A stretch of DNA of 64,000 nucleotides from Nocardioides zeae (GCF_030818655.1 NZ_JAUTAN010000001.1:372001-436000), one strand, 5' to 3'; shown: positions 42,972 through 53,600, counted from the stretch's first letter. Notes: generated from the sequence alone by a model not told the origin. A program made the numbers and translations.

Positions 42972-45284
42972 ATGATCACGCTCGACTCCCCGATCGAGGC
43001 CGTCCTCGGCGGGGCGGCCAAGAAGGTCACGAAGGTGCGGGAGCAGCTGGGGCTCCGCACGGTCGGCGACCTGCTGCGCCACTTCCCGCGCACCTACCTG
43101 CCGGTGGGCGAGCTGACGACGCTCGACCCCGCCCTCAAGGTGGGGCAGCAGGTCAGCGTCGTGGGCCGGGTGAGCGAGTCGCGCCTGCGGTCCTACACGG
43201 ACCGCCGGACCCGCCGTACGGCGTACCGGCTGGAGGTCGTCGTCGCGACCGACGGTCCGTCGCTGCGGCTGACCTACTTCGCGCCCCACAAGGGCATGGC
43301 GACCCACCACGAGCGGCGCCACCAGGTGGGCACGGTCGGGGTGTTCCTCGGCAAGGTCGACAGCTTCGGGGGGCGCTGGCAGCTGACCAACCCCACGATG
43401 GTGCCGCTGGAGCTGCCCGACACGGCGGCGGCGACCGACCGCGACGAGGCGGGCCGGGCGGCCGTGGCGGCCCTGCGCAACCTGTTCCCGATCTACCGCG
43501 CGACGGCCGGCGTCGAGTCGTGGGACCTGCAGGCCGCGATCGGGTTCGCGCTCAGCGTGCTCGAGGAGCCGGAGGACCCGCTGCCTCCCTCCCTGCGCGA
43601 GGCGCAGCAGCTGGTCGGTCTCCGGGAGGCCTTCGAGCGGGTGCACCAGGCCGACTCGTGGGGCGACGTCACCCGGGGCATGCAGCGCTTCCGCTTCGAC
43701 GAGGCGCTGGTGACCCAGCTCGTGCTCGCCCGCCGGCGTGCCGCGCTCCGCGGTGTCGTGGCCGCGCCGCGCACCGGCGTCCACCCCGACGGCCGGGAGG
43801 GCGGCCTGCTCGCCGCCTTCGACGCGACGCTCCCCTTCGAGCTGACCGCGGGCCAGCGCGAGGTGGGGGCGCAGCTCGAGGCCGACCTGGCCGCCGACCA
43901 CCCCATGAACCGGCTCCTGCAGGGCGAGGTGGGCTCCGGCAAGACCCTCGTCGCGCTCCGGGCGATGCTGCGCGTCGTCGACTCCGGCGGTCAGGCCGTG
44001 CTGCTGGCCCCCACCGAGGTGCTCGCCCAGCAGCACGACCGCTCGTTGACCCGGCTCCTCGGCCCGCTCGCGCAGCCGGGGATGCTCGGCGGCGCCGACG
44101 AGGCGACGGGCGTCGCGCTGCTCACCGGCTCGATGTCGACGGCCCAGCGGCGCGCGGCCCTGCTGCGCATCGCGTCGGGGGAGGCGGGGATCGTCGTCGG
44201 CACCCACGCCCTGCTCGAGGACAACGTGGTCTTCGCCGACCTCGGCCTCGTCGTGGTGGACGAGCAGCACCGCTTCGGCGTCGAGCAGCGCGCCGCCCTC
44301 ACCGCCAAGGCGGCGACCCCGCCCCACGTGCTCGTCATGACGGCGACCCCCATCCCGCGCACGGTCGCGATGACGGTGTTCGGCGACCTCGAGACCTCCG
44401 TGCTCAGCGAGCTGCCCGCCGGCCGTGCCCCGATCCAGACCACGGTCGTCCCGCTCGCGGACGCCCCCCGGTGGATCGACCGGGTCTGGGCGCGGGTCCG
44501 CGAGGAGGTGGAGAAGGGCCACCAGGCGTACGTCGTGTGCCCGCGCATCAGCGAGGGCACCAGCGAGCAGGGCGAGAGCGACGCCGTCGACCTCGACGAG
44601 GACGGCGAGGTGCTGCCCATCGCCACGGGCGGCGCGGGCGACGGCAGCGGGGGAGGGGCCACCCCGGCCCCCGCCGCCGTCGAGACCACGCTCGAGCAGC
44701 TGTCCGGGCCGGGCGGACCGCTGCACGGCCTCCGGGTCGCGGCGCTCCACGGTCGACTCCACCCCGACGAGAAGGACGCGGTGATGCGTGGGTTCGCGGC
44801 GGGCGAGATCGACGTGCTGGTCTCCACCACCGTCATCGAGGTCGGTGTCGACGTCGCGAACGCCACGACGATGGTGCTGCTCGACGCCGACCGCTTCGGC
44901 GTCTCGCAGCTCCACCAGCTGCGTGGCCGCGTGGGCCGCGGCGGCCTCCCGGGGCTCTGCCTCCTGGTGACGCGGGCGCAGTCGGGAACGCCGGCGCGCG
45001 AGCGCCTCGACGCCGTCGCCTCCACCACGGACGGCTTCGAGCTGTCCCGCGTCGACCTCGAGCAGCGCCGGGAGGGCGACGTGCTGGGCGCCTCGCAGTC
45101 GGGCTACCGCTCGAGCCTCCAGACGCTGCGGGTGCTCCGCGACGAGAAGACCATCGTGGCGGCCCGGGGCGCGGCCGAGGACCTGCTCGCCACCGACCCC
45201 GACCTCACCGGGCTGCCGCGCGTGCGCGCCGCGGTCGCCGAGCTCGAGGCCTCGTCGACGGCGTCCTACCTGGAGAAGTCGTGA
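42972..45284 (+). CDS. recG: ATP-dependent DNA helicase RecG
   Basis: Reverses stalled forks and branch-migrates Holliday junctions. The 770-residue protein has an N-terminal wedge/OB domain (about 1-260), Walker A GEVGSGKT (318-325), DEQH (430-433), TATPIPRT (motif III) and the helicase C-terminal half with QLRGRVGRG (motif VI). A Gly/Asp/Glu-rich insert of about 45 residues near 530-575 is typical of actinobacterial RecG. The stop overlaps the next GTG (GTGA). Confidence 0.97.
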   Translation: MITLDSPIEAVLGGAAKKVTKVREQLGLRTVGDLLRHFPRTYLPVGELTTLDPALKVGQQVSVVGRVSESRLRSYTDRRTRRTAYRLEVVVATDGPSLRLTYFAPHKGMATHHERRHQVGTVGVFLGKVDSFGGRWQLTNPTMVPLELPDTAAATDRDEAGRAAVAALRNLFPIYRATAGVESWDLQAAIGFALSVLEEPEDPLPPSLREAQQLVGLREAFERVHQADSWGDVTRGMQRFRFDEALVTQLVLARRRAALRGVVAAPRTGVHPDGREGGLLAAFDATLPFELTAGQREVGAQLEADLAADHPMNRLLQGEVGSGKTLVALRAMLRVVDSGGQAVLLAPTEVLAQQHDRSLTRLLGPLAQPGMLGGADEATGVALLTGSMSTAQRRAALLRIASGEAGIVVGTHALLEDNVVFADLGLVVVDEQHRFGVEQRAALTAKAATPPHVLVMTATPIPRTVAMTVFGDLETSVLSELPAGRAPIQTTVVPLADAPRWIDRVWARVREEVEKGHQAYVVCPRISEGTSEQGESDAVDLDEDGEVLPIATGGAGDGSGGGATPAPAAVETTLEQLSGPGGPLHGLRVAALHGRLHPDEKDAVMRGFAAGEIDVLVSTTVIEVGVDVANATTMVLLDADRFGVSQLHQLRGRVGRGGLPGLCLLVTRAQSGTPARERLDAVASTTDGFELSRVDLEQRREGDVLGASQSGYRSSLQTLRVLRDEKTIVAARGAAEDLLATDPDLTGLPRVRAAVAELEASSTASYLEKS

Positions 45285-45865
45285 CGCGCATCGTCGCCGG
45301 CCGCGCGGGCGGACGCCGCCTGGCCACCCCCCGGGGCGACGCGACCCGGCCGACCTCCGACCGGGTGCGCGAGGCGCTGTTCTCCCGCATCGAGTCCTGG
45401 GTCGGCACGCTCGAGGGCCTGCGGTTCCTCGACCTCTACGCCGGGTCGGGCGCCGTCGGTCTCGAGGCCTGGTCCCGGGGTGCCGTGGTCACGCTCGTGG
45501 AGCACGACCGGCGCACGGCCGCCCTCGTGACGGCCAACGCCCGCACCGTAGGGGCCCGGCTCGGCGGGCCCGACGCCGAGGTCGAGGTGGTGGCCGCCTC
45601 GGTCGGCACGACGCTCGGGCGGGCGCCGGCCGCGCCGTACGACGTCGTGTTCAGCGACCCGCCCTACCCGCTCGCCGACGCCGCGGTGGAGGCGGACCTG
45701 GCGGCGCTCGTCGAGCACGGCTGGCTCGCCGCGGAGGCGGTCGTCGTGGTCGAGCGGTCGACGCGCAGCCCGGAGCCCGTGTGGCCGCCGGGGATCGAGC
45801 TGGAGGTGGGGCGGAAGTACGGCGAGACCACCCTCTGGTGCGGCTGGTACCGTCCCGCGCCATGA
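45281..45865 (+). CDS. rsmD: 16S rRNA (guanine(966)-N2)-methyltransferase
   Basis: Methylates G966 of 16S rRNA using S-adenosylmethionine. The 194-residue protein has the RsmD N terminus RIVAGRAGGRRLATP, the SAM loop LDLYAGSGAVGLEA and the catalytic SDPPY motif near residue 125. GTG overlaps the recG stop and its own stop overlaps the coaD ATG, so recG-rsmD-coaD is one coupled operon. Confidence 0.95.
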   Translation: MTRIVAGRAGGRRLATPRGDATRPTSDRVREALFSRIESWVGTLEGLRFLDLYAGSGAVGLEAWSRGAVVTLVEHDRRTAALVTANARTVGARLGGPDAEVEVVAASVGTTLGRAPAAPYDVVFSDPPYPLADAAVEADLAALVEHGWLAAEAVVVVERSTRSPEPVWPPGIELEVGRKYGETTLWCGWYRPAP

Positions 45866-46353
45866 CGCGTGCGGTGTGCCCGGGCTCGTTCGACCCGCTC
45901 ACGCGGGGCCACCTCGACATCGTGGCCCGGGCGGCACGGCTCTTCGACGAGGTCGTGCTGGCCGTCGGCGTCAACGCCAGCAAGCGGCGTCTCTTCAGCG
46001 ACGCGGAGCGGCTCGAGATGGCCGCCGAGGCGACGGCCGACCTCCCCGGCGTGCGCGTCGAGGGCTTCAGCGGCCTGCTCACGGACTTCTGCACCGCCGT
46101 CGGCGCGGTCGCGGTCGTCAAGGGGCTGCGGAGCGCGGGCGACTACGAGTACGAGCTGCCCATGGCCCAGATGAACGACCACCTCAGCGGGCTGGAGACG
46201 GTGTTCGTGGCCTCGCGGCCGGCGTTCACCCACGTCTCGTCGAGCCTGGTCAAGGAGGTCGCCGGCCTCGGCGGCGACGTCGAGCCCTTCCTCACCCCCG
46301 CCGTGCACGCGCGGCTGCTCACGCGGATCGCCGAGCGCCGCGCCGAGGGCTGA
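45862..46353 (+). CDS. coaD: Phosphopantetheine adenylyltransferase
   Basis: Fourth step of coenzyme A synthesis: adenylates 4'-phosphopantetheine. The 163-residue protein has CPGSFDPLTRGH with the nucleotidyltransferase TxGH motif at 14-17, KGLRSAGDYEYELPMAQMN and VSSSLVKEVA. ATG overlaps the rsmD stop. About 110 bp containing a promoter separates it from the DUF177 gene. Confidence 0.97.
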   Translation: MTRAVCPGSFDPLTRGHLDIVARAARLFDEVVLAVGVNASKRRLFSDAERLEMAAEATADLPGVRVEGFSGLLTDFCTAVGAVAVVKGLRSAGDYEYELPMAQMNDHLSGLETVFVASRPAFTHVSSSLVKEVAGLGGDVEPFLTPAVHARLLTRIAERRAEG

Positions 46354-46395
46354 GCCGCGCCGGGTCGCGGCAGGTCGGGCCCGACGGGGACCGGT

Positions 46396-46424
46396 TTGGC
46401 GCAGCAGAGCGTGATCGGTACGCT
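46396..46424 (+). promoter_or_regulatory. Promoter of the DUF177-rpmF operon
   Basis: TTGGCG (46396-46401) and TACGCT (46419-46424) are 17 bp apart. A transcript from about 46431 would carry GAAGG at 46452-46456 just before the proposed CTG start at 46464. Confidence 0.5.
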
Positions 46425-46463
46425 TTCCCGGTTCTGTCCTGTCCGTGCACCGAAGGTAGACCA

Positions 46464-47030
46464 CTGAACCGCCTGGACCCGAGAGCGCCGCTCGTGCTCG
46501 ACACACGCGAGCTGAGCCGCCGCCCGGGGTCCCAGCACGAGGTGGAGCGCTCGGTGCCGGCGCCGGCAGAGCTGGGCATCGAGGTCCTCAGTGTCCCCGA
46601 AGGCTCGGAGGTCGACCTCGACCTCCGGCTGGAGGCGGTCATGGAGGGCGTCCTGGTCACGGGAACGGCGCGCGCCGGTCTCGTCGGCGAGTGCGTGCGG
46701 TGCCTGGAGGAGATCTCCGACGAGCTGTCGGTGTCCTTCCAGGAGCTGTTCGTGTACGACGACGGGGCGGCTGCCGATCCCGAGGCCGACGACGAGCTCG
46801 GTGTCCGTCGGCTCGAGGACGACCTGGTCGACCTCGAGCCGTTGCTGCGGGACGCGGTGGTGCTTGCGCTGCCGTTCCAGCCCGTGTGCTCCGAGGACTG
46901 CCCGGGGCTGTGCGTCGAGTGCGGCGCGCGGCTGGCGGACGACCCGGGGCACACGCACGGCGACCCGATCGACCCCCGGTGGGCCGGTCTCGTCGGGCTG
47001 GTCGAGGACCGCGACGAGAGCACGACCTGA
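46464..47030 (+). CDS. DUF177 (YceD-like) protein with probable CTG start
   Basis: A 188-residue conserved protein always next to rpmF and linked to ribosome or rRNA metabolism. It has the characteristic N terminus LDPRAPLVLDTRELSRRPG, the ECVRCLEE segment and the C-terminal CSEDCPGLCVECGARL cysteines. No ATG, GTG or TTG precedes the conserved N terminus in frame: the first canonical start is GTG 46494, inside it. CTG 46464 has GAAGG 7 nt upstream and lies within a transcript from the 46396 promoter. If CTG is wrong, GTG 46494 gives 178 residues. Confidence 0.85.
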   Translation: MNRLDPRAPLVLDTRELSRRPGSQHEVERSVPAPAELGIEVLSVPEGSEVDLDLRLEAVMEGVLVTGTARAGLVGECVRCLEEISDELSVSFQELFVYDDGAAADPEADDELGVRRLEDDLVDLEPLLRDAVVLALPFQPVCSEDCPGLCVECGARLADDPGHTHGDPIDPRWAGLVGLVEDRDESTT

Positions 47031-47138
47031 GGCGAGGCCTCGAGCAAGACCCGAGAACGTCCCCGCAGGGGGACCCGCCGGACCCGGCGGGGTGAGGATC
47101 GGTCGGCACCAGGCCGGCGGACGAACGAGGAGAATGAA

Positions 47139-47324
47139 GTGGCTGTCCCGAAGCGGAAGATGTCGCGCAGCAACACGCGCCACCGTCGCTCGCAGTGGAA
47201 GGCGTCCGCGCCGTCGCTGGTGACCTGTGTCAACCCCGCCTGCGGTGCCCAGCACCTCCCGCACCGTGCGTGCGCGAGCTGCGGCCAGTACGGCGCCAAG
47301 GCGAGCCGTCGCCAGGTCCTCTGA
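47139..47324 (+). CDS. rpmF: 50S ribosomal protein L32
   Basis: A 61-residue large-subunit protein with the N terminus [20 protein letters not shown] and a zinc ribbon of two Cys pairs (CVNPACG and CASCG). GTG start with GAGGAGA 5-6 nt upstream. It lies between DUF177 and rnc, the universal neighbourhood, and its stop overlaps the proposed rnc start as CTGA. Confidence 0.97.
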   Translation: MAVPKRKMSRSNTRHRRSQWKASAPSLVTCVNPACGAQHLPHRACASCGQYGAKASRRQVL

Positions 47325-48115
47325 GCGCCTCCGGCGACTCGCCGAACCCCCCGCTCGCCCTGTCTGACTACGCCGAGCTCCGAGCAGCGCTCGGGGGCCC
47401 CGAGCTGGCCCCCGAGCTGCTCGAGCGTGCGTTGACGCACCGCTCCTACGCGTACGAGAACGGCGGGCTGCCCCACAACGAGCGCCTCGAGTTCCTCGGG
47501 GACTCGGTGCTCGGCATCGTCGTCACCGAGACGCTCTACCGGACGCACCCCGACCTGTCGGAGGGGCGTCTGGCGAAGCTGCGCGCCGCCGTGGTGAACG
47601 CGCGCGCCCTCGCTGGCGTGGCCCGCGGCATCGGGCTGGGCGAGAACATCAAGCTCGGCCGGGGCGAGGAGGCCACCGGGGGCCGCGACAAGGCCTCCAT
47701 CCTCTCCGACTGCCTCGAGGCCGTCATCGGCGCCGTGCACCTCTCGGGCGGCATCACCGTCGCCTCCGACGTCGTGCACCTGCTGTTCGACCCGCTCATG
47801 GAGGCCGCGGCCGCCCTGGGCGCCGGCCTCGACTGGAAGACCTCCCTGCAGGAGATCGCCGCCGAGCGCTCCCTCGGCGTCCCGGAGTACCTCATCACCG
47901 ACGAGGGCCCCGACCACCTCAAGACCTTCACGGCGCGCGTGCGCGTCGGCGAGGGCGTCTACGGCCACGGCGTCGGGCGCTCCAAGAAGGAGGCGGAGCA
48001 GCAGGCCGCCCAGACGGCCTACGGCGAGCTGTCCGTCGAGACCGCTGCCGAGACCGCTGCCGACACCACCGCGACGCCCGCCGTCGAGAGCACCGACGGT
48101 GCCGGAGCTCCCTGA
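47321..48115 (+). CDS. rnc: Ribonuclease III, probable CTG start
   Basis: Cleaves double-stranded RNA in rRNA and mRNA processing. The 264-residue protein has the signature [12 protein letters not shown] (acidic metal site), [11 protein letters not shown] and a C-terminal double-stranded-RNA-binding domain ([20 protein letters not shown] to [11 protein letters not shown]). No canonical start lies between the rpmF stop and the catalytic domain: the first is TTG inside ALTHRSY, and the upstream GTG at 47195 would add 42 out-of-frame rpmF residues. CTG at the rpmF stop (CTGA) mimics the ATGA/GTGA couplings seen elsewhere here. The 3' end overlaps mutM by 17 bp. Confidence 0.92.
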   Translation: MSASGDSPNPPLALSDYAELRAALGGPELAPELLERALTHRSYAYENGGLPHNERLEFLGDSVLGIVVTETLYRTHPDLSEGRLAKLRAAVVNARALAGVARGIGLGENIKLGRGEEATGGRDKASILSDCLEAVIGAVHLSGGITVASDVVHLLFDPLMEAAAALGAGLDWKTSLQEIAAERSLGVPEYLITDEGPDHLKTFTARVRVGEGVYGHGVGRSKKEAEQQAAQTAYGELSVETAAETAADTTATPAVESTDGAGAP

Positions 48116-48983
48116 GGTCGAGGTCGTCCGGGCCGGGCTCGAGCGCCACGTGGTGGGCGCCCGCATCACGGCCGTCGACGTGCTCCACCCCCGCCCGGTA
48201 CGCCGCGACCCCGGGGGCCCCGCCGGCTTCGCCGCCGCTCTCCTCGACCGCCGGATCACCGGCGCACGTCGTCGCGGCAAGTACCTGTGGCTGCCGCTCG
48301 ACAACGGCGACGCCCTCACCGCCCACCTCGGCATGAGCGGCCAGATGCTGGTGCAGCCGACCGACGCGGCCGACGAGCGCCACCTCCGCGTGCGCTTCCA
48401 CCTGGAGGGTGCCGCCGAGGGGCGGGAGCTGCGCTTCGTGGACCAGCGCATGTTCGGCGGCGTGGCGGTCAGCGTCGGCGGCGCCGAGCTGCCGCCGGAG
48501 ATGGCCCACATCGCGCGCGACCCGCTGGACCCCGCGTTCGACGACCAGGCGTTCGTGCGCGCCGTACGGCGTCGGGTGTCCGCGGTGAAGCGCATCCTGC
48601 TCGACCAGACCGTCGTCTCGGGGGTCGGCAACATCTACGCCGACGAGGCGCTCTGGCGGGCACGGATCCACGGCGAGCGCCCGGGGGAGCGGCTGCGGGC
48701 CGTCCAGGTGCAGGAGCTCCTCGACCACGCCCGCGCGGTGATGAGCGACGCGCTGGCGCAGGGCGGCACGTCGTTCGACGCGCTCTACGTGAACGTCAAC
48801 GGGGAGTCGGGCTACTTCGACCGCTCGCTGTCCGCCTACGGCCAGGAGGGACGGGCCTGCCCGCGCTGCGGCACCCCGATCCGCCGGGTCGCGTTCATGA
48901 ACCGCTCGTCCTACTTCTGCCCGTCGTGCCAACCGGTCCCGCGCAGGACGACGCGTCAGATTGACCGTCGCGTGGCCGGGTGA
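48099..48983 (+). CDS. mutM: Formamidopyrimidine-DNA glycosylase
   Basis: Removes 8-oxoguanine and formamidopyrimidines and nicks the strand. The 294-residue protein starts [13 protein letters not shown], giving the catalytic N-terminal Pro after Met removal and the Glu at position 3, and has the DNA-contacting Lys of [11 protein letters not shown]. The H2TH segment is [19 protein letters not shown], and the C-terminal zinc finger has CPRCG and CPSC. GTG overlaps the rnc end. The order rnc-mutM-smc is conserved, though here an MFS gene intervenes. Confidence 0.96.
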   Translation: MPELPEVEVVRAGLERHVVGARITAVDVLHPRPVRRDPGGPAGFAAALLDRRITGARRRGKYLWLPLDNGDALTAHLGMSGQMLVQPTDAADERHLRVRFHLEGAAEGRELRFVDQRMFGGVAVSVGGAELPPEMAHIARDPLDPAFDDQAFVRAVRRRVSAVKRILLDQTVVSGVGNIYADEALWRARIHGERPGERLRAVQVQELLDHARAVMSDALAQGGTSFDALYVNVNGESGYFDRSLSAYGQEGRACPRCGTPIRRVAFMNRSSYFCPSCQPVPRRTTRQIDRRVAG

Positions 48984-49046
48984 GACATTAGACGACGGCC
49001 CGATCGGGCCCACCCACCCACTGCGTCACGCTCCCGGAGGATCTTC

Positions 49047-49250
49047 ATGGCCAAGGCGCTGATCGGCTACCTGAACAGCGACCTGCGGGTCCCGGCCCGC
49101 CTCGAGGTGGACAACGCCCGCCTCCGCGCTCGGGTGAACGACCTCGAGCAGCTCGTCCTGCGCCTGCAGGCGGAGAACGACCGGCTGACGGCCGCGCAGG
49201 CGGCCGTGCTCCTCGACCTCGAGGAGTCGCAGGACCTCCAGCCGGCCTGA
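49047..49250 (+). CDS. Small conserved coiled-coil protein
   Basis: 67 residues; MAKALIGYLNSDLRVPARLE is followed by a leucine-heptad coiled coil (about 22-60, NARLRARVNDLEQLVLRLQA onward). Short proteins with the same MAKAL-GY start and coiled coil occur widely in actinobacteria; function unknown. CGGAGGA precedes ATG. It lies alone between mutM and the MFS gene. Confidence 0.82.
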   Translation: MAKALIGYLNSDLRVPARLEVDNARLRARVNDLEQLVLRLQAENDRLTAAQAAVLLDLEESQDLQPA

Positions 49251-49305
49251 CGGCCGCTCGTCGGAGCCCCGGTCACCCGGGGCTCCGCAGCACGTCCTCC
49301 TCTCG

Positions 49306-50529
49306 GTGCACCGTCTCTGGGACCTGCTGGCGCCCGCCCGTCTCGGGCCCGGCTTCCGCCGCCTCGTCCTCACCTTCTGGACCGCCAACCTCGCCGACGG
49401 CGTGATGATCGCGGCCGGTCCGCTGCTCCTCGCCTCGCTCACGAGCGACCCCTTCCTCATCGCCCTCGGGGCGGCTGCGCCGCGTGCGGCGTGGGTGGTC
49501 CTCGGCCTGTACGCCGGCGTGGTCGCCGACCGCGTCGACCGGCGGCTCCTCATGCTCGCCACCAACGTCGCACGGCTGGTCGTGGTGACCGTGCTCGTCG
49601 TCGCCCTCGTGACCGACCGGGTGGGCGTGACGTGGGTGCTCGTCAGCCTCCTGCTGCTCGGCGCCGCCGAGTGCTTCAGCGACACGGCGGGCGCCACCCT
49701 CATGCCGATGCTCGTCGCCAAGCGCGACCTCGGGATCGCCAACGCCCGGGTGATGGTCGGCGCGATGACGATCAACCAGCTCGCGGGCCCGCCGATCGGG
49801 GCGGCGCTCTTCGTGGCCGGGGCCGTCTGGCCGGTCGCGGCGCAGGCGGTGCTCCTGGCGCTGGTCGTGCTGCAGCTCGCGCGCCTCGAGCTGCCGACGC
49901 TCGAGCGCGACCCCGGCCGCCGCTCGGTCGCCCGCGACGTGGCCGACGGGGTGCGGTGGCTGGCGGGCAACGCACCGGTCCGCACGCTGGCGCTCGCGAT
50001 CCTCTGCTTCAACGTCACCTTCGGCGCCACCTGGGCGGTGCTCGTGGTGTACGCCGGGGACCGGCTCGGGCTCGGCGAGCTCGGCTTCGGCCTGCTCACG
50101 GCCTGTGCCGCGGTCGGCGGGGTGATCGGGGCACTGTCCTACGGCGCGCTCGAGCGCCGCTTCGCCCTCGGCTCGATGATGCGCGTCGGGCTGCTCGTCG
50201 AGACCGCGACCCACGGGGTGCTGGCGCTGACGACGTGGCCGGCGGTCGCGATGGCGGTGCTCGTCGCCTTCGGGGTGCAGGCCTCCGTGTGGGGCACCAC
50301 GTCGACGACGGTCCGCCAGCGCGCCGTGCCCGCCGCCGTGCAGGGGCGGGTCACGAGCGTCTACCTGCTGGGCATGCAGGCGGGCCTGGTCGCGGGGGCG
50401 CTGCTCGGCGGCGCGCTCGCCCAGCTCGGCGGGGTCCGGGCCACGCTGTGGTTCGGGTGCGCCGGGTCGGCGCTCATCCTGGCCCTCATCTGGCGGCAGC
50501 TCCCGCGGATCGCGCACGCCGGCGAGTGA
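49306..50529 (+). CDS. MFS transporter
   Basis: A 407-residue major-facilitator protein with 11-12 hydrophobic helices. Motif A is recognisable as GVVADRVDRRLLML (about residue 72), and an equivalent pattern (GALERRFALG) marks the second half. Family resemblance is to the drug-efflux (MFS_3/EntS-like) group; the substrate cannot be read. GTG start with CCTCTCGGTG upstream, a weak ribosome site. It splits the usual mutM-smc neighbourhood, hinting at later insertion. Confidence 0.87.
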   Translation: MHRLWDLLAPARLGPGFRRLVLTFWTANLADGVMIAAGPLLLASLTSDPFLIALGAAAPRAAWVVLGLYAGVVADRVDRRLLMLATNVARLVVVTVLVVALVTDRVGVTWVLVSLLLLGAAECFSDTAGATLMPMLVAKRDLGIANARVMVGAMTINQLAGPPIGAALFVAGAVWPVAAQAVLLALVVLQLARLELPTLERDPGRRSVARDVADGVRWLAGNAPVRTLALAILCFNVTFGATWAVLVVYAGDRLGLGELGFGLLTACAAVGGVIGALSYGALERRFALGSMMRVGLLVETATHGVLALTTWPAVAMAVLVAFGVQASVWGTTSTTVRQRAVPAAVQGRVTSVYLLGMQAGLVAGALLGGALAQLGGVRATLWFGCAGSALILALIWRQLPRIAHAGE

Positions 50530-50613
50530 GCCGGTCCGCCTCCTCGGGGTTCCCGATGGCCTAGCCTGGCCCGACCTACCGGGAGCGACCGGCGTCGGCG
50601 AGGAGATCCGCGG

Positions 50614-53600
50614 GTGTACCTGAAGAGCCTGACCCTCAAGGGGTTCAAGTCCTTCGCGTCCGCGACGACCCTCCAGCTCGAGCCGGGGATCACGTGCATC
50701 GTGGGCCCCAACGGCTCCGGCAAGTCCAACGTGGTGGACGCGCTCGCCTGGGTGATGGGGGAGCAGGGGGCCAAGAGCCTCCGCGGCGGGAAGATGGAGG
50801 ACGTCATCTTCGCGGGCACGTCCGGCCGCCCGCCCCTGGGGCGCGCCGAGGTGGCGCTGACGATCGACAACGCCGACGGGGCGCTGCCGATCGAGTACGC
50901 CGAGGTCACGATCAGCCGCACGATGTTCCGCAACGGCGGCTCGGAGTACGCGATCAACGGTACCGCCTGCCGCCTCCTCGACGTGCAGGAGCTGCTCAGC
51001 GACTCCGGCATCGGGCGCGAGATGCACGTCATCGTCGGCCAGGGCCAGCTCGACTCCATCCTGCGGGCCACGCCGGAGGACCGGCGCGGCTTCATCGAGG
51101 AGGCCGCCGGGGTCCTCAAGCACCGCAAGCGCAAGGAGAAGGCACTCCGCAAGCTCGACGCCACCGAGGGCAACCTCCACCGGCTGTCCGACCTCATCAC
51201 CGAGATCCGGCGGCAGCTCAAGCCGTTGGGTCGTCAGGCCGAGGTCGCGCGGCGGGCCCAGACGGTGCAGGCGGACGTGCGCGACGCCCGCGCCCGGCTG
51301 CTGGCCGACGACATCGTGACCGCCCGCGCCGCGCTCGCCCAGGAGCTGTCCGACGAGTCGCTGCTCCTGCGGCGCCGCGCGGCGGTCGCCGCCGAGCTCG
51401 CCGCGGCGCGGGAGTCCGAGGGCGCCGTGGAGGCCGCCCTGCGGGAGGACCTCCCCGCCCTGGCCGCGGCGCAGGAGACCTGGTTCGCGCTGTCCGGTCT
51501 CCGCGACCGCCTGCAGGGGACACGGTCGCTCGCCGCCGAGCGGGTGCGGACCGCGCGGCACGACGAGCCCGCCAGCCCGGCCGGCCGCGACCCGGAGCAG
51601 CTCGAGGCCGAGGCCGAGCGGGTGCGGGCGAACGAGGAGCGCATCGGCGCCGAGGTCGAGGAGAAGGCCGCGGCGCTCGCCCGGGCCGTCGAGCGCCGGG
51701 CCGACGCCGAGGAGGCCGCGGCCGCGGAGGAGCGGCGCATCGGTGCGCTGCAGCGGGCCGCGGCGGACCGCCGTGAGGGGCTCGCGCGTCTCCACGGCCA
51801 GGTCAACGCCGTCCGCTCCCGGGCCCGCGCGGCCGAGGACGAGGTCGGCCGGTTGACCCGTGCCCGCGCCGACGCGCTCGCCCGCGCGGAGCGCGCCCAG
51901 CGAGACTTCACGGCGCTCGAGACCCGCGTCGCCGGTCTCGACGCGGGGGAGGAGGGCCTCGATGCCGAGCACGAGGCGGCCGCCGACGCGCTCGACGCCC
52001 TGGAGGAGCAGATCGCGGGCGCCCGCGCGGCGCTGCAGGAGGCGGAGCGACGCCGCTCCGCGCTCGCCGCCCGCACGGAGGCCCTCGAGCTCGGCCTCAC
52101 CCGCAAGGACGCCGCGGGCGCCCTGCTCGCCGCCGGCGACCGGCTGGGGGTCGTGCTCGGTTCCACCGCCGAGCTCCTGGCGGTACGGCACGGGTTCGAG
52201 ACCGCCGTGGCCGCCGCGCTCGGTGCGGCCGCCGACGCCGTCGCCGTCGAGGGCGTCGACGGGGCTCTCGCGGCGATCGAGCTGCTGAAGACCGACGACG
52301 CCGGACGGGCCCAGCTGGTGGTGGCGCGGGCGGAGGGAACCGCGCCGACCGGGGTGGCGGACCGCGGGACCTGGCCGGTGCTGCCGGGCCACGCGACGTA
52401 CGCGCTCGACGTCGTCGAGGTGCCCGACCGCCTGCGGGCGGGCGTGACGCGGTTGCTGGAGCGGGTCGCGGTGGTGCCGGACCTCGGTACGGCGCGGTCG
52501 TTGCTCGACGATGCCCCGGACCTCGTCGTCGTGACGCAGGACGGCGACGTGCTCGCCGCCGACCGGGCCAGCGGCGGGTCGCAGGCCCAGCCGAGCCTGC
52601 TCGAGGTGCAGGCCGCCGTCGACGAGGCCGCCGAGCAGCTGGCCGCGGCGACGGCCGAGGTCGAGCGGCTGACGTTGACGGTGCGCACGGCGGAGACGCA
52701 GCGGCAGGACGTGGCCGAGCGCGTCGAGGCCGCGCTGGCCCGCCTGCACGAGTCCGACGCCGCTCTCGCCGCGGTGGCCGAGGAGCTCGCCCAGCACGGG
52801 TCGTCGGCCCGGGCCGCCACCGGTGAGGCGGACCGGCTCGGGGCGGCGATCGCCGCGGCCGAGCAGGCCCGCGAGGAGGGCATCGCCGGGCTCGCCGACC
52901 TGGAGGAGCGCCTCGCGCGGGCCGAGTCGGCGCCCGTGGAGGAGCCGGACACGTCGGAGCGCGAGGAGCTCGCCGCGGCGGCACGGGACGCCCGGCAGGC
53001 GGAGATGGAGGCGCGGCTGGCGCTGCGCACCGCGGAGGAGCGGGGGCGCGCCATCCAGGGGCGCGCCGACGGGCTGCTCCGCCAGGCCCGGCAGGAGCGC
53101 GAGGCACGGGCGCGCGCCGCGGAGCGTCGGGCGCGGCTGCGGCGGCAGGCGGAAGCGGCCGAGGCCGTGGTGGCGGGTGCCGACGTCGCGCTGTCGTGGC
53201 TCGAGCTCTCGGTGGCGGAGGCCGCCGTCCAGCGGAGCCGCGTCGAGGAGTCACGCCGTGCGCGGGAGGAGCAGCTCCTCGCGGTCCGCGCGACGCTGCG
53301 CGACCTCGGGCGCCAGCACGACGAGCTGGTCGACAGCGTTCACCGCGACGAGATGGCGCGCGCCCAGCAGCGCATGCGCATCGAGCAGCTCGAGACGCGG
53401 GCCGTCGAGGAGCTCGGCACCGATCCCGAGGTGCTGGTGGCCGAGTACGGCCCCGACGTGCCCGTGCCGCTCGAGGACGGGCACGCGCCGTACGACCGCG
53501 AGGAGCAGGCCAAGCGCCTGCGCTCGGCGGAGCGTGCGCTGGCCCAGCTCGGCAAGGTGAACCCGCTGGCCCTGGAGGAGTTCGCCGCGCTGGAGGAGCG

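Noticed and set aside
47195..47320. GTG at 47195 as the rnc start
   Set aside because: It lies within rpmF and adds 42 residues that are only the shifted reading of L32, with no family similarity.
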